Source: Lantana camara (lineage: Eukaryota > Streptophyta > Magnoliopsida > Lamiales > Verbenaceae). Taken from it: a stretch of DNA of 64,000 nucleotides. The notes beneath the pieces were generated by a model. The model was not told the DNA's origin and ran no database searches. It saw only the letters and a program-made list of their open reading frames with translations. Positions within the stretch are counted from its first letter, which is position 1, and the number at the start of each line of letters is the position of its first letter. Below are positions 11,235 to 23,922 of this stretch, one piece after another. The DNA is taken from NCBI GenBank assembly GCA_037501455.1, contig CM074857.1:30648001-30712000 (forward strand), given 5' to 3'. Made by a program: the position numbers and the translations under genes.

Positions 11235-12541
11235 CTACCCATGCATTCTTGGTGACCAATCATCTCACTCACGAAAAATCCTGAATTGGGGTCATGAATT
11301 CCAATCTCTTTTGGAATTCAATTTGGAAATATTTGGCATTTTGGTCTTTGACAACTTTGGTAGCGGACAATTATCTAAAAGCCCATTAATTCTAATTACT
11401 TTTGGAATCTAATTATTGTCCAGGCCTGTAAAGAGATGCGTTTGGAAAAGAAGACTTCGGTTGGAAGGGTGGAGAGAGTGGTGCAATTCTGGAAGAACGT
11501 GGGAAGAGGAGTTAGGGATTAAAGTTACACAACGGGACTGCAGAAATGGGATAGAAACGAAAGGACAGAAAAAGAAGAATTAACGCAACATTTCAGGAGA
11601 ATTCTGGTGGCACTTCACGACGACAAACAACAACAACGATAGCTAGTTTTCTCTCTATTCCTTCCTTTTCTTTTGTTTCCAAGATTATGTTGAATTAAAG
11701 ACTTTGTTTTGTTCAATTCAACATGAATAGCTAAGTTTCCTTTTAGTTGGGAATTTTCAAATGTTATGCTAGACTCTTAAGACTGGTTTGTTTAAATTAG
11801 TTGGTTTATGTTATCCCTTTTATTCCCATTTTACTGTCAATGTTCGTTAATTAATTCTTTGATTAGGCCCCAATCCCAGATTAGTAAATTGGCATGTAGC
11901 TGTCTAATTTATTTGGTTGTGGTAGCTACATAATTAGTGTTTATAGCAATCGACACTAGGGCATAATGCTTGTCTGAATTCGTGTTGAGGAACTTGGGTC
12001 TAATTGAGTAAAGCATGAGTTTATGCCTAACCGGTTAGGATTAGTTTTTCTTTGGTTATTAATGCTGCTAATTAATTGAATCTCGGAGAGAGTCTCGAAG
12101 AGGTTATTAATTGATTAGGGAGTAATTTTTAGGAGTTCCTTTGATTATTCTAAAACTGAGAAGAAACGAGGGAGCCAAAGGTACTTGGTGAATATAGCTA
12201 ATCTAACATTTAACCAATGAAAATCTTGAGCCGATGATCGTAGTCTATGCATGATTAGGAATTTCCCGACTAATTATCATCTCTTGAATTGTCCTGAATT
12301 TAATTTGAGTTTCTAAGTTCCTAAGTCTTTGTATATTTTAATTAGTTTTTTTTTTAGTTTAATTATTAGTTTAGTTGAAATCTCGAACCCCCCCCCCTTT
12401 TTAATTATTTTCGCTCGTTCGTTGGTTTACTTGAAAGTTACAATTTCGTCCAGTCTCCATGGATCGACCCCTTTTTCTACTATTTACAATCTAACTGTAT
12501 TCGATACTTGGGGATTTATTTTTGGTGGTTTCGACGCCCAT
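11235..12541 (+). other. LTR-like non-coding block
   Basis: AT-rich sequence without usable frames. The stretch from about 11640 to the CGACGCCCATCA at 12530-12541, including CTCCATGGATCGACCCC near 12456, reads like the 5' leader and LTR 3' end of Tat/Ogre- or Athila-type Gypsy elements. This is an impression of composition and wording, not an alignment, and I could not find a second copy in the window. A run of nine C lies near 12390. Confidence 0.35.
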
Positions 12542-15469
12542 CACCCTCAAACCCGACGGACCCATTGTCGTCAACTTCCTCGTCGTCCACCACAACTTCC
12601 TCTACGCCGCCATCGGAAACCAAATCTTCCCCCCACCCTTAAAACCCATCTCTCACTGATACCACAAAATTTCATCTCAAATCACACAACCTCAACAGTA
12701 GAACCAGTTGGCTAGAACAATATAACCCGAGGTGATCCGTCGCCTTCCTGAATCACATTCATCGATATATTCACAATTCTCCCCAAAACTCCTCAATTGA
12801 CTGCACTTCCCCATCCTCCGTCCTAGCCACGCATACCAACAACTCTGCAAAATCAAAATCAAAACATCAATTGGAACACATACACATATTCACACAATCA
12901 AAGACAAATCAATCAATTATGACTCGTCGAGGCGGCTAGACCTGGAGAGGGAGGGCGATGGCGGAGCTAGAGAGTTGTGGGATGAGAGAGACGAGGGCAG
13001 AGATCAGAAGGTGGAGCTAGATATGGCGGGCTGCAGATCTGATGCGATGGTAGTGGGGGTTGGAGGCGGGGTGGGTCGGTGCAGATGAATTTGGTGGTTG
13101 GTGGTGCTGGTGGGCGGGTAGCCTTTTGCTGGAGAAGATGAACTTTTTTTTTTTATTTTCTTTATATACATTTTTAGTTTTTTTTTTATTTGACATGTAT
13201 ATTTTTTTTTTATTTTTGATTTCTTTTAATTGTCACCTCAACTCTCCATGTGAACATCTATGTAAGATTTATAAATCAATCAGCAAAAGCAATCCCAATT
13301 CAGGCCCAAAATCATGTCATGTCAACAAAAATTGAGAATTTTTCAATTTCGGATCGAAATCGGAATAAAATTGAAAAAGTTTTTAAATTACAGGACAAAA
13401 TAAAAAACGCAATATCAAAAGGGCTGAAGTTCGAAAAGGTGTAAGTTACAGGATAATTTTTATAATTTTACCCAAATTTTACAGCTAGCCAATAGAGAGT
13501 TGAAAGGAAAAACAAAAAGAAATGGTGTCAATAACCAGTTTGAGGGACAAGGGGGGGGGGGGGGGGAAGGGAGTTCCAATGAAGGATCTTACAAAAGGTA
13601 AGCAAACTGAAAGCTCTTCACAGAGTCAAAGTTTATTGAGCAAGCATTTTGAATTGGCCCCAGTCCCATGAAGCAGGACGAAGTTGAAATTTGGAGTGGA
13701 ACATTTGAGGCGTTTCTAGAAGATTTAGATGGTGGAACTATTTGTTTTGTCTGTTAATATTTTGGCAAACTGATAAACCTATGATAATGTGTGTTTTGAT
13801 TTTTTTGGCTTCAATACCATTTAACTTAATTATATTGACATATATGCAAACAATCATGTGCTAAGATATAGTGTTATCTATGGGAAGTATTGGTATGTAT
13901 AACTCAAGTTACATGGTTGTTAACGAAACTAGTACTTCATTTACTAATCCTCTTTAGATTTACATCATAGCTTTAACTGACAGAACTACAAAAGCATGGC
14001 AAGTAAAAATATGTTGCATTGAAAACTTTGAATACATTTGATGTTTTGCATCTTGAACTATTTTAGTTGTTGGGGTTGCTTTTTTTAATCTTCTTCCCTT
14101 GGCTCCATTTCAAATTGTATAATCTCTGATAGTATACAACAATGTGAAAAGACATGAACATCACAATAACAAAATAATTTTCCACGATTGCTATTATTCT
14201 TCTCACCAACCTTGATCTTCGTCCATAGTTTACAATTTCCTTCCCAACACCTCCCTTTCTAATATTTTAATTGTGTTAAATGCATGAAAACACCATCAAA
14301 ACTAGATATAGAAATTGATCAACGACTACATTATAAAGTATGCTAAAATATTACAAATACATCCCTTACTATTATAATTTCTAACAAAATGAACCCTCAA
14401 TTTAAATTACAAAACAATCCCCTGGGATAATTTGGTTATTTCATAAATATTAATAAATACAAAGGGTATTGTGGGAAGTACACCGGTTAGATCTGATGGA
14501 ACCCGAACGGAATAGAGAGACCTTAAACAGAATATAACAAAAAAGGATTAAAATTTAATTTCCCAAAGTACAGGTCCTACGATGTAATTAATTAGCCAAT
14601 TATGAAGTTAGTCGGATGTAATTTGTCCAACTTTTAATAATACTCGTGAAATGAACATGTGTTGCACGTTTATCATTTAATTTTATTTAAGTAAGTTTAG
14701 TTATTATATTTATTGAATAAATTAGGATATTAAAAATATCTAATTTGGTTAAATAAATATAATAACATTTTTAATAAACTATTTTGATCTTAAAAGCTAC
14801 ACACATAAAAATATTTATATGAAATCTCTCTTTCAAATTATGTACAATAAGTAGAAATTCAAAGTAGAGAACATTCAAATAATTAAATAATAAAAATATT
14901 TGAAATTATATTATTATATTAAGAAAAGGTTTAATGTGTATTATAATTTGTCCAAATAATTCTAACTTTCAAGCATAAATAATAGTTTATAACTTTCAAA
15001 TATATTTAATAAATAAAAAGACATATAAAAAATAGAGACAACTTCTCAACACCTGGTCCACATATTCATGTTATGTACAACTTCTTGTACATACATTACT
15101 TTTCCCAAATTTTCTATCTCACTTCAATACAGTTGTAAGCAAGCTATCAGTCATAGGAAAATCTTCAACTTTCGGGGCTGAGGTAATTTCTAAATTCATT
15201 TTCAAATTTTCTTGCATATCTCATCCCACATCATAAGCAAACTATATGTTGTTTAATAGGAGAATTTGTCGTTAGTTGACCTAGTTCAAACACTCTTATC
15301 TCCGTTATATATCATGAAGCGCGATTAGAATAATAAGTAACTCATTCACCACCTCCTTAGATAATAATGTTTTCAGCTAATTCAGGTTTTAGTTTTTATC
15401 TGTGTTAATGAGATTACATAACATAAGATCTTTCTCCTCCTCATGAATGTTATCTCCAAAGATGTCCGC
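12542..15469. other. Unassigned DNA with a 16-G homopolymer
   Basis: GC-richer DNA at 12542-13135, with short frames that I do not recognise, is followed by increasingly AT-rich sequence. A run of 16 G lies at 13551-13566. A short frame around it could end at an AAAAG|GTAAGC splice-like site (about 13595), but there is too little to call a gene. From about 14640 the sequence is very AT-rich with no signal I can name. Confidence 0.35.
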
Positions 15470-16650
15470 TAGTTTGCCTTATGATAACCATCTATCATTC
15501 CATAATGACGTCCCTTCACCGTTCTCAATCCTCCATTTGGAAAATGACTCCACTATTGTAGTATTTCTAATTATCCCCTTTCATGCTTGGGAAGACATAT
15601 GTTGAGGCTTATATTCGACCAAGAATGTCCTCCCCTATTAAATATTTTTTCTGATATATCGAGTTTCACACCGCCACCCCCTTGTTGAGCATTCTTTATC
15701 CCATGTTGGCGAGCATCGCTATATTTCTTTTTGGACTTCTCTAAGGCCTAATCCACTTTCTCGATTCTTTCTAATCACCTTCTTCCACTCTACAAAATGG
15801 GTCCGTTTTTTTGTTATATCAGTCACCTAAAGAAAGTTGTGCTTGAGTTAATCAGGTTAATCGACACATGATTGAGGAGTCAATTTTGTGTGCATGTGGT
15901 AGATGGCGATAGAGATCGTGATGGACTGAATAAGTGTCATTCGTCCAAAAAGGTATGTCGTTTTGGCTTCTATCCCAAGAAGCTCCTTTCAACTCTGTTA
16001 ATCACAATCGAGAAATGCTCATTATAGTTTAACCTAAAGTTCATATGCACCCCAAATAGTTCCTTAAGTTGTCTGTACTTTCCATGCCCAGAATTGTACT
16101 AGCATATTACTTTAAATCATTGGACACATAAGATGCGAACAACACATGTGATTTGCTGAAGTTTAATTTGAGGCCCAACGCCTTGCGAAACACCTCAATC
16201 GCACTTTGAATGCACTTTGCTCCATCCACGGTAGCTTTAGCGCAAGCTAATACCAAGATTCATCACCTCTTCAATGGTATCTCCACTTAATAGTTTGGTG
16301 TCGTATTCCCAAGTGTGTGGCTTCAATTGATCATTATAGTTTGCCCATTTATTACTTATTTTGAGAGCATTCATCTGGTTCATCCTTCTTCTCGTTATGG
16401 TTGAGAGATAAAAGAAACGTGTATGATTATCCCTGAATTGAAGTCAATTATTCTCTCCTCTTAAAACCAAATAATCTCTTCTTGTTATAATAGTTTGTTG
16501 TACTCTACCATCAATTCTTTCTGCAAATCTTTTGGATATTTACCTTTTTTGTCTCATGCATAATGCTCTGGAAATTTTTTGTATTTTTTTTGCTTTCCGA
16601 GCACATTGAAAACTGTTTAAGTACCATTGTTTTGGAGCAATGATCTCAAG
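15470..16650 (-). pseudogene. L1-type LINE ORF2 remnant
   Basis: Read on the minus strand from 16650 downward, in several frames. It shows a linker ending FFYLSTITRRRMNQMNALK, as found between endonuclease and reverse transcriptase in plant L1 elements. A jump follows to the C-terminal part of the reverse transcriptase (VDGAKCIQSAIEVFRKALG, KLNFSKSHVLFASYVSNDLK, LRNYLGCI). Last come fragments of the post-RT zinc region, with an RIENGEGTSLWNDRW-like motif around 15485-15530. The catalytic core of the reverse transcriptase appears deleted between about 16290 and 16240. Stops and frame changes are frequent, so this is an old dead copy. Confidence 0.6.
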
Positions 16651-17613
16651 TCAAAATGTCCTTCAAGTTTTGATTCGACCAATAAGTTGTGTATTGTTAC
16701 TTTGGAAAATGTAGAGCTAAATTGATAACTATTGGATCAATCTTATTCAAATTAAATTAAAAAATTCTCCATATTGTTTCTAGTGCTGAGACCCAATTTA
16801 ACATCTTGAAATTTTTAATCTAATCTTCAAAATTTTGTTTATTATTGTATGCAATATTAATTCTCACTTTGTTATCTCCTTTATAAATATATTTGTACAG
16901 ATATTTCGTAGTTATCCTTAATTTTGGAATGTGTGTGTATATACATTAAAATCAAGTAATTCTTTCTTTCAACTAACTATTCTTTATCTCTTTTTTATAT
17001 TCTCTTTGCCATTTGATCTTGTATTCCATTTTCGTATTTATACTTCTACGATGAGTATTATCTCAGACTTAAGTTAATTTTTTTTTTATAATTGATTCTA
17101 CGTATATAGTAGAAATAATTAAAAGAGTATATTTATATAAAAAATTTAAGGAATATTTAATCGAAAAATATAAAAATTATATTTTACCTTATTTTTATAT
17201 GCACACACATTGACTCTCCTTAGGATTCTTAATTTAAATTAACTTTGGTCTGATAACATGCAATTCTAAATTTTGGTATATTAAGTCGTAAGAAACCAAA
17301 AATACTATTCGTACTTTTACGTGCCTAATTTATATTTTATCATATAAACTAAAAGAAGATTATGTGGTTAATTAGATTTAAATAATTATAATTATATTAA
17401 TATTAGTTAATTAAAATATATTGTATTAGGATTTATTAATTTATTGAAAAATATTTTCTATAAATCATTCAATTATATTATTTTGTTGATTAAATAAGTT
17501 CATATAATTATAATATGATTATAATTTAAGAAATTTTATGAACTTATAGCTATGAACTTATGTAATTAGATTTAAATTAGGATTGATTTATTGAAAGTTA
17601 TCTTATGCAACTC
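16651..17613. other. AT-rich intergenic DNA
   Basis: Strongly AT-rich sequence, with long A/T-only stretches around 17040-17560, and no coding signal or repeat structure that I can define. It ends at AACTC, directly before the start of element C. Confidence 0.4.
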
Positions 17614-18619
17614 TGTAGCACCCGAGACGAGAGCACCACATCCCCCACACTATGAGTTGGATCACATATGAAATGGATGAATCCATACATAAATCAAACT
17701 CACAGCGAACGGAAGACAATGAAAAGACAGTCTTGGTTGTATAACTCTCAATTTTACAATTAATTACAATTACAGGCTATCAGTGGCTCGGCGAGTGAGC
17801 GTGCACAATCTCCAACCAAACTCCGACAATGTACAATGATTAGGTATCAGTTTTAAAGGCGATCATGTAATTCAATGGATACAATACAGTGCAATAAATG
17901 CAATAGTGTAATCAATCAGTGCAATTAGTCAATGCAATCAAGACACTAATCCTTGGGGCAATCTGTGGTGCCGGCCTTCCCGCACAATCTCTTTTTACCT
18001 CCGGGTGATGGTAAGGGTAGCTAGCCCTCAACTATCCAGTCTCGTTGAGCATCAGGAACATGACTCCTATGCCCGAGAATCCTTCCTGCACCAAACCTCC
18101 TAGTGGATTCAAGGGTCATCCCAACAATGTGAAAATGTGAAAGATGTTACCGTCAGCCCGATACCTCCCCATCTCGCTCAATGCATAAGTCCCAGGGCCC
18201 GCAATTAATGTGCAGTATAATATCTCACCAAAACAGGAGGGGTCACTAAATATCAATAATAATGAGATCAATTTCAATAAAGGTTTACTAGATATCATTC
18301 TTGAAAATGATATAAATATAAATATGGTTTTTGTCCAAAACTTATTCACGCTGGTTTTAGGGTTTAACACATAACTAGAACGAAAACACCCTCACATGAC
18401 AAGTGTCGGGACAAGACAAGTGTGCAAGATAGTACCTATTCGATCAAAGATCTCCGCCCTGGAGAAGAACTGGACAAGAAATGAAACAAGGTGTACTCGC
18501 GAGAGGAGACTCAATAATGATACCAAATATGACGCACGTCGTAGTTATGAAATGATATGACCTGAATTAACAATTATCTAATGAAATGGACATATTCATA
18601 TACGAAATTAGCATATATT
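17614..18619 (-). repeat. Element C LTR, 3' portion
   Basis: Reverse complement of the last 1 kb of a TGTAACGCC LTR. It includes the terminal stem-loop (17650-17705), a CAATGTACAATG stretch corresponding to the TGTACACTGTCGGAGTAAGG region of A and B, and an AG|GTGAGG counterpart on the element strand. Frame 18116-18370 is not a gene. Confidence 0.75.
17650..17705 (-). other. Terminal stem-loop in element C LTR
   Basis: Plus-strand arms at 17650-17670 and 17684-17705 pair. On the element strand most unpaired positions become G-U. The box TGTGGGGGATGTGG follows, as in A and B. Confidence 0.65.
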
Positions 18620-19742
18620 TGTTGGGATAAATGCCCTGAAAATCCAATTATATTGTAAATATTTTGGATTAATAAAACTAAAATTAAAGCAAGTTATGAG
18701 TATTTTACAAATTTAATAATTAATGATGTGTGATGGTATTTTTATATGAAATGTGTTTCATAGGAAAAGACTTTAAATACCAAGAATTTCGTGTCATTAA
18801 AGTTCTAGTCAGTATCATAAGAAAATGTTCTTATCAAGACCATAATGTGTTATATAAGATGATTAGTCTTTCGTCATAGGGAAATGGAGTTTCCGATTAT
18901 GACACATTGATGATTTTCAATGAGATTAGAAACATCGAACTGGACCACTGAGATTGTTCATTTTATACTGCTATCTAAAATAAACAAAATCTCGGAAGCA
19001 TTAGACTCTTAATCCTGGCAGTGTTTCTACTTTAGGCATGTAGTGTTAATCACTATGATGTACTCAGAAGTGAGGTCTCGGTAACGGGTGGCCAAAATAC
19101 TTTGTACGTTCGGTAATTGCATAAAATGTGCTGAAGAGAAATATTGATCGAGGAATCTGTAGCCTTGCTGGAAGGTTAAAGATATCCCTGAAATAGATTT
19201 GCAAAAGTTCAAATAAAACTTTGGCCAAAGTACTTCGTGTGTGCGTCACCGAAGTTGTATGTTGAATGTGTTTCACATACAGAGAATTCGGACTTAAGGT
19301 GAATAAAGAAATTTCAGATTAGAAGTGAAAAATAAATGATAGTAGTATTGATTTATTTTTCATGGATATCTGTGCAGAGGAGTAAAATGCAAAATTATTC
19401 TAAATCGAGAAATTCGTGAATAATTTAATTAATTTTAGAGTTCAACAATATTTATTTAGTGGAATTAAATATTGTTAAACGGTAATCAACTATTGTCATT
19501 GGATGATAATAGATTGACCCGTTTGGAGATAAGATTAATTAGTCCTGCAGGTCCCCCCGCAAGCCCCAACAAAGATTAACGAGAAAATATTAAAAGGAGA
19601 GAGAGAAATGAATTTTTTCAAAGAGTTTAAAAATAGCTAAGTAATTTATGTTGAGAAAATAATTTAAATTCTAAAGAGTTGGAAATGTCCAAAATTTTAT
19701 TTGGGAGAAAATAAAATTTTTTCAAAAAAAAAAAAAATGCTA

Positions 19743-20070
19743 ACGTGGCACATACTGACGTGGCAGCTGAGGTGTTATGCCACGTCAGCGCCACCGGCGC
19801 CAAATGGCGAGATACTTGGACGGATGGGATCCGTCCGCGTCAGCGTGAAGGAACGGCCCAGATTGGTTCTCGCACGGGTCAAGGAAACGGGTCAGCGGGT
19901 CGGGTCTTCGAATAGGGCCGGGTCAAGGCTTGACAGGCCCGGGCACGTGGACCAATGAGATTGAGACACGTGGCACCGGTTTGGCCACGCTGAGCCGACC
20001 GGTTCGTTGGCGAACCGGTCTGAACAGATTGACCGCCGGTCGGACCGGCCGAACCGGACACGTGGCACGT
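19743..20070 (+). promoter_or_regulatory. ACGTGGC (G-box/ABRE-like) cluster in copia-1 LTR
   Basis: At least six ACGTGGC or GCCACGT motifs lie 220-550 bp upstream of the TATA box: near 19744, 19759, 19780, 19944, 19967 and 20059. The last reads ACACGTGGCACGTG. Such elements bind bZIP factors in plants and mediate ABA or stress responses when clustered. Function here is inferred. The cluster recurs in the other three LTRs of this family. Confidence 0.55.
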
Positions 20071-20287
20071 GCTCGTGCCAGCGTGTAGTTCACGCACTCG
20101 AACACACAGCCGCCACATGGGCGCACGCGCGCCCGTGGGGGGCAAGTTCGGCGCGTGCCGCGCGGCGTTGGACTCGTGGCGACATGTGCTACGACGTGAT
20201 GTCCTCGGATTTGCTGAACTCGGCGGCTAAGGACACGCGACAGCTCTCTCTCCTTCGAATTGGCCATTTTACCCCTGAAAATTGGCC

Positions 20288-20295
20288 TATAAATA
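20288..20295 (+). promoter_or_regulatory. TATA box, copia-1 5' LTR
   Basis: TATAAATA in the context GGCCTATAAATACG. The same box occurs at equivalent positions in the other LTRs: 33835-33842 (+), 50221-50228 (-) and 57568-57575 (-). Confidence 0.7.
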
Positions 20296-20878
20296 CGTTG
20301 TAGTGAATTCATTTTTTAAGATTTAAGTTTTGCCAATTTTTTCCCATCTTTCAAAAGCCAATCGGCACTCTTCCTTTCTCATATTTAATTAATCCTTAAT
20401 TAAGGATTAATTAATTACTTAATTAGGTGGTTATATAATTAATATATAATCCATTTAATTATTAGAAAATAGGGATTTTCAGGTTTTAGAAAAAAGGGTT
20501 TTTCTGAAAAATATTTTCTCAAAGTATTTAGTGAAATACTGCCGGAGCCCAAACTCCAAATCTTAATCGGGGATATTGCGGAAAAGCTCTGCCAGTTTCA
20601 AGAGAATATCGAGGTGCTGGAAAAGTATCGTTGATAACCATTTTTGCAGTACGGTAATACCGTTATGCTGCTCAAATTATTATTTGCATATTGTGATTAT
20701 TTGCTATGTGATTTAAAATTATATTATCGATGCCTGTATATATTAGAGTTATGCTGCCCGATTTATTCCGCTGTTTTATTAAAATATTTTAGAAATATTT
20801 TGATAACGAGGTTATGGCAAAATTTTTGAAATATTACGCTATACCGTCACTCTGTCTCGGGCCCGCCACAACAACAAT

Positions 20879-20890
20879 TGGTATCAGAGC
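20879..20890 (+). other. copia-1 primer binding site
   Basis: TGGTATCAGAGC, complementary to the 3' end of plant initiator-methionine tRNA, two bases after the 5' LTR. It would prime minus-strand DNA synthesis. Confidence 0.9.
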
Positions 20891-22439
20891 AGGGCTCTGA
20901 TTATGTACTCGCATTGATAAAACATAAGATGCATAATTTTAAATCTGATACTGTGCACGTAAATTCTGTCAAAGGAGGCTGGGTTTTAAATGGGACCGTT
21001 GTGACCCCTCCAGTGTTTCCTGGGAATTTGCGTGGAATGGTAATTTTCTGAGAATTGATTTCAATAATCTTCCTGGTTAATTGCCGAATCAGTAAATATG
21101 ATTTAAATTATGTGATAATTTAAAACATATTTATTTAAGGGGCCATAAAAATTTAAAGCGTGATAATTATGTGATAATTATTTGCAAGCATGCTTTTAAT
21201 TTTAAAAATGGCATGATAATATGTGATATTATGTTGTTTCAATTATGCAGGATTTATTTAATATGATTAGATAAATAATGTTTAATAGAGATTAAATACA
21301 ATGCATAATTGGATTAATATTTTTTGACTTCAATTAATAAAGAGTTATTAAAGCCTTGGAATATTATTAGGATTATTTAATAATCCTAGTGGGAGCTTAT
21401 TGGCTTCATTTCGTTACGAAGAACTGAAATGATATGACCTCGTAGATACGGGAAGACCACGACCTAACCAAAGCTCCATTGCTTGCTTAGATTAATTACT
21501 TCCAAAATTAATAAGACGCCAAAAGTGATTATTTAATAATCAAAGATAATCCACAAATTCTATAAAATTCAAGTGGGAGCGAGATGAAAAGTGTTGGATT
21601 CTCACGGCCTCCATTACACGTCTATAGTATAGTGTATATATACTACTCCCTTCGGCGGGTATGTATTCGCGGTATACAAGATTAGGCTTCTACGGATAGA
21701 ATGAATGTAACGCCCCAATCTTTCAATTATGCAATGTGTGAAATAATTGCCAATTATGACTTAATTGTTTAATTACTTAATTGTCCTTAATTGATCACTT
21801 CATAAGCTTAGGGACTTAATTGCATGACTTATGTTTTGGGGGGATTAAATTGCAAATTGTGCCTAGTTTATAATATCTATCATATATTATTTGGTTGCAT
21901 ACAAATATATACACACATGATCCCTTCCCTCTCTCCCTCATCTCGTCCAAACCCAAACAAGAAGAAAGAAGAGGATTTCATCATTTGAAGCTTGAATTCA
22001 AGGGGAAATTGCATAAATTGAGGCATATTCATCATCACAACATCATCTCTTTTCCTTCTTTTCATTCATTCAAGGTATGAGCTTAGTCGGGGAAATACAT
22101 GAATATATATGAGAGTTAGGGTTATGTGTTGAGCTTGGTAATTTATGTTTGAGTTGTTGGAAGCATGATTATATGGTTATAGCTTGGATTTGGTGCATAT
22201 ATTATGAAGTTTATAAGCTTGGAGCATGAGTTCATTTATGGGTTTGATATGAGTGATTCTTGATGATTAAACATGGATTTAAGTGTTTATATGAGATATT
22301 ATTGAACTATAAGTATGATAGCATGTGTATTGCATGAAATTTTTTCATTTCATCTTGGTTTGATCCTTTTGGATTGTTATTGTTGATGCTTCGTTGCTGC
22401 TCTGCTTCTGTTCTGCATTTTCTGCTGCTTTCGTATTTT

Positions 22440-22665
22440 GGGAACGGCCCTTCCCAACCCCAGTTTAAAACTGGAACGGCCGTTCCCATGATTCTGAGTT
22501 AGCAAGGCCAGCGAGACTGGGAACGGCCGTTCCCATTTTGGCCTGTGTGCCGGAAGGGCCGTTCCCAGCTAAAACGTTTTACCCTTTTTAAAACGCTGGC
22601 GCGTTTCTGAAGGGCCATGGGAACGACCCTTCCCATTTTCAAAGGGAAGCCGGAACGGCCGTTCC
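22440..22665 (+). repeat. Six GGGAACGGCCGTTCCC-type palindromes in element B LTR
   Basis: Units at 22440-22455, 22473-22486, 22519-22534 (perfect 16-bp GGGAACGGCCGTTCCC), 22552-22566, 22619-22634 and 22652-22665. The 3' LTR (about 26317-26500) has five. They differ slightly from one another but keep the arm pairing or the CGGCCG/GGGCC centre. Not coding. Confidence 0.85.
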
Positions 22666-23922
22666 CGTGCGTCTGAGAGAACAAAATATTCTGCATAAAA
22701 GTGCATTTTTAACACCTCGATCCGACGGCTTCTTTGACCCCGATTTGATATTATACGATCTAAAATGAAGTGAAACAAGATGTTTTCATGCCACATTGCA
22801 TTTTGCTCGTCGTCTCGTTGCATTTTGGCCGTTCGTCCTATTTGGTACATTTTGAGTCGTGTCTTATGTACAATTGTCTTTGTTGCACAGACCGGCATGC
22901 CAGTGACGTGGAGTGGGCTTCTTAGGTCGTGTCTTTCTCTTTATTTTGTCGGTACAGGTGAGGTTTAATTGCTAGATATCTAGAACCATTACAACCCTAT
23001 GTGATGTTTTAAGCCAAAAAGTATATATATCTATAGTTTTCCAAACTCTATTGATTTCAACTGATTTATTGAATTGTACTGTATTGATTGACCGTGTTTT
23101 GGGCGAGTATATTGTACCGTGCACTGTGGGCCAGAGAGTTAGTGTTTGAGCCAACCGGGAAAGCAAGGGCTGAATGGTAACTCTTACACTCCTCTCAACC
23201 GTGGGGATGAACCCTGAATCCACCAGGAGGTTTGGTGGAGGAAGGAGTCCAGTGCGTGGGAGTCATGTTCCCGATGTACACCGTGTTTACCGTGGATGGA
23301 TCGGGCCTTGCCAACCCACCATCATTGGAGGAAGAATGAGTCATTGAAACTGCTACGTGTGCACTGTAACTGATTGCATGATCACTTAATTAATTAAAAG
23401 TATCGTGATTGTACACTGTCGGAGTAAGGATGGAGAATTTCCCTCACTCGCCGGGTCACTGATTGATTGATTGATTGAAAATGATTAATTGTTAAATCTG
23501 ATAGTCATAATCTCGGGTAAGCACTCTGTGGTTATTGAACTTATATTGTTTTCATTTATAAAACCTTACCCGAGGTTATGATTTGCATGTTATCTTCGCT
23601 TATATCTATCATGCCCCTCGCTCAGTCTGTGGTAGACTGACACCTCACCTTTCAGTTTTGCAGGTTGTGTGCTAGGCGGGATTGGTGTCGAGTCCAGTCT
23701 TTCTTTTCGGGTCAAGCACGTGTCCATCCTACTTTGTTGCATATGTATTGTTATTTTGGATTATATGAAATGTTATGTATTTGAGAGATGATAATGTATT
23801 GATAGGGATTTAGAATGGTTTGCTTGTTATAATAATGTGCTTCCACTTTATTTCTTGTTGTTGGTTGGTTTGGGGTTAGTCCAGCCTAGCTAGTTAGCAT
23901 TTGTTTTCTTGTTACCCGTTCG

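Larger units (their letters stand above)
18620..20876 (+). repeat. copia-1 5' LTR
   Basis: 2257 bp, TGTTGGGATA to CAACAACA. It contains a GC-rich upstream region (19740-20180) with many ACGTGGC/GCCACGT motifs, a 10-bp-arm hairpin at 19997-20020 and a TATAAATA box at 20288-20295, which suggests transcription starts near 20320. ORFs at 19701-20312 come from this GC-rich region and are not genes. Confidence 0.9.

Noticed and set aside
12329..12715. 128-codon frame as a host gene exon
   Set aside because: It crosses from AT-rich LTR-like DNA into GC-rich DNA with no domain, no splice context and a low-complexity start.
14340..14640. Possible MITE with ACAAATACATCC-like and GGATGTAATTTGT-like ends
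   Set aside because: The proposed inverted ends match only weakly and no flanking duplication is visible.
19701..20312. GC-rich open frames on both strands, rich in Arg and Pro
   Set aside because: They lie in the promoter part of the copia-1 LTR and recur as degraded versions in the other LTRs (33262-33853, 50138-50629, 57485-57955) with no conserved frame.
22307..22898. Several 60-110 codon frames conserved between 22307-23223 and 26183-27052
   Set aside because: Conserved only because they are the two LTRs of one element; they span the palindromes and have no counterpart in A, C or E.
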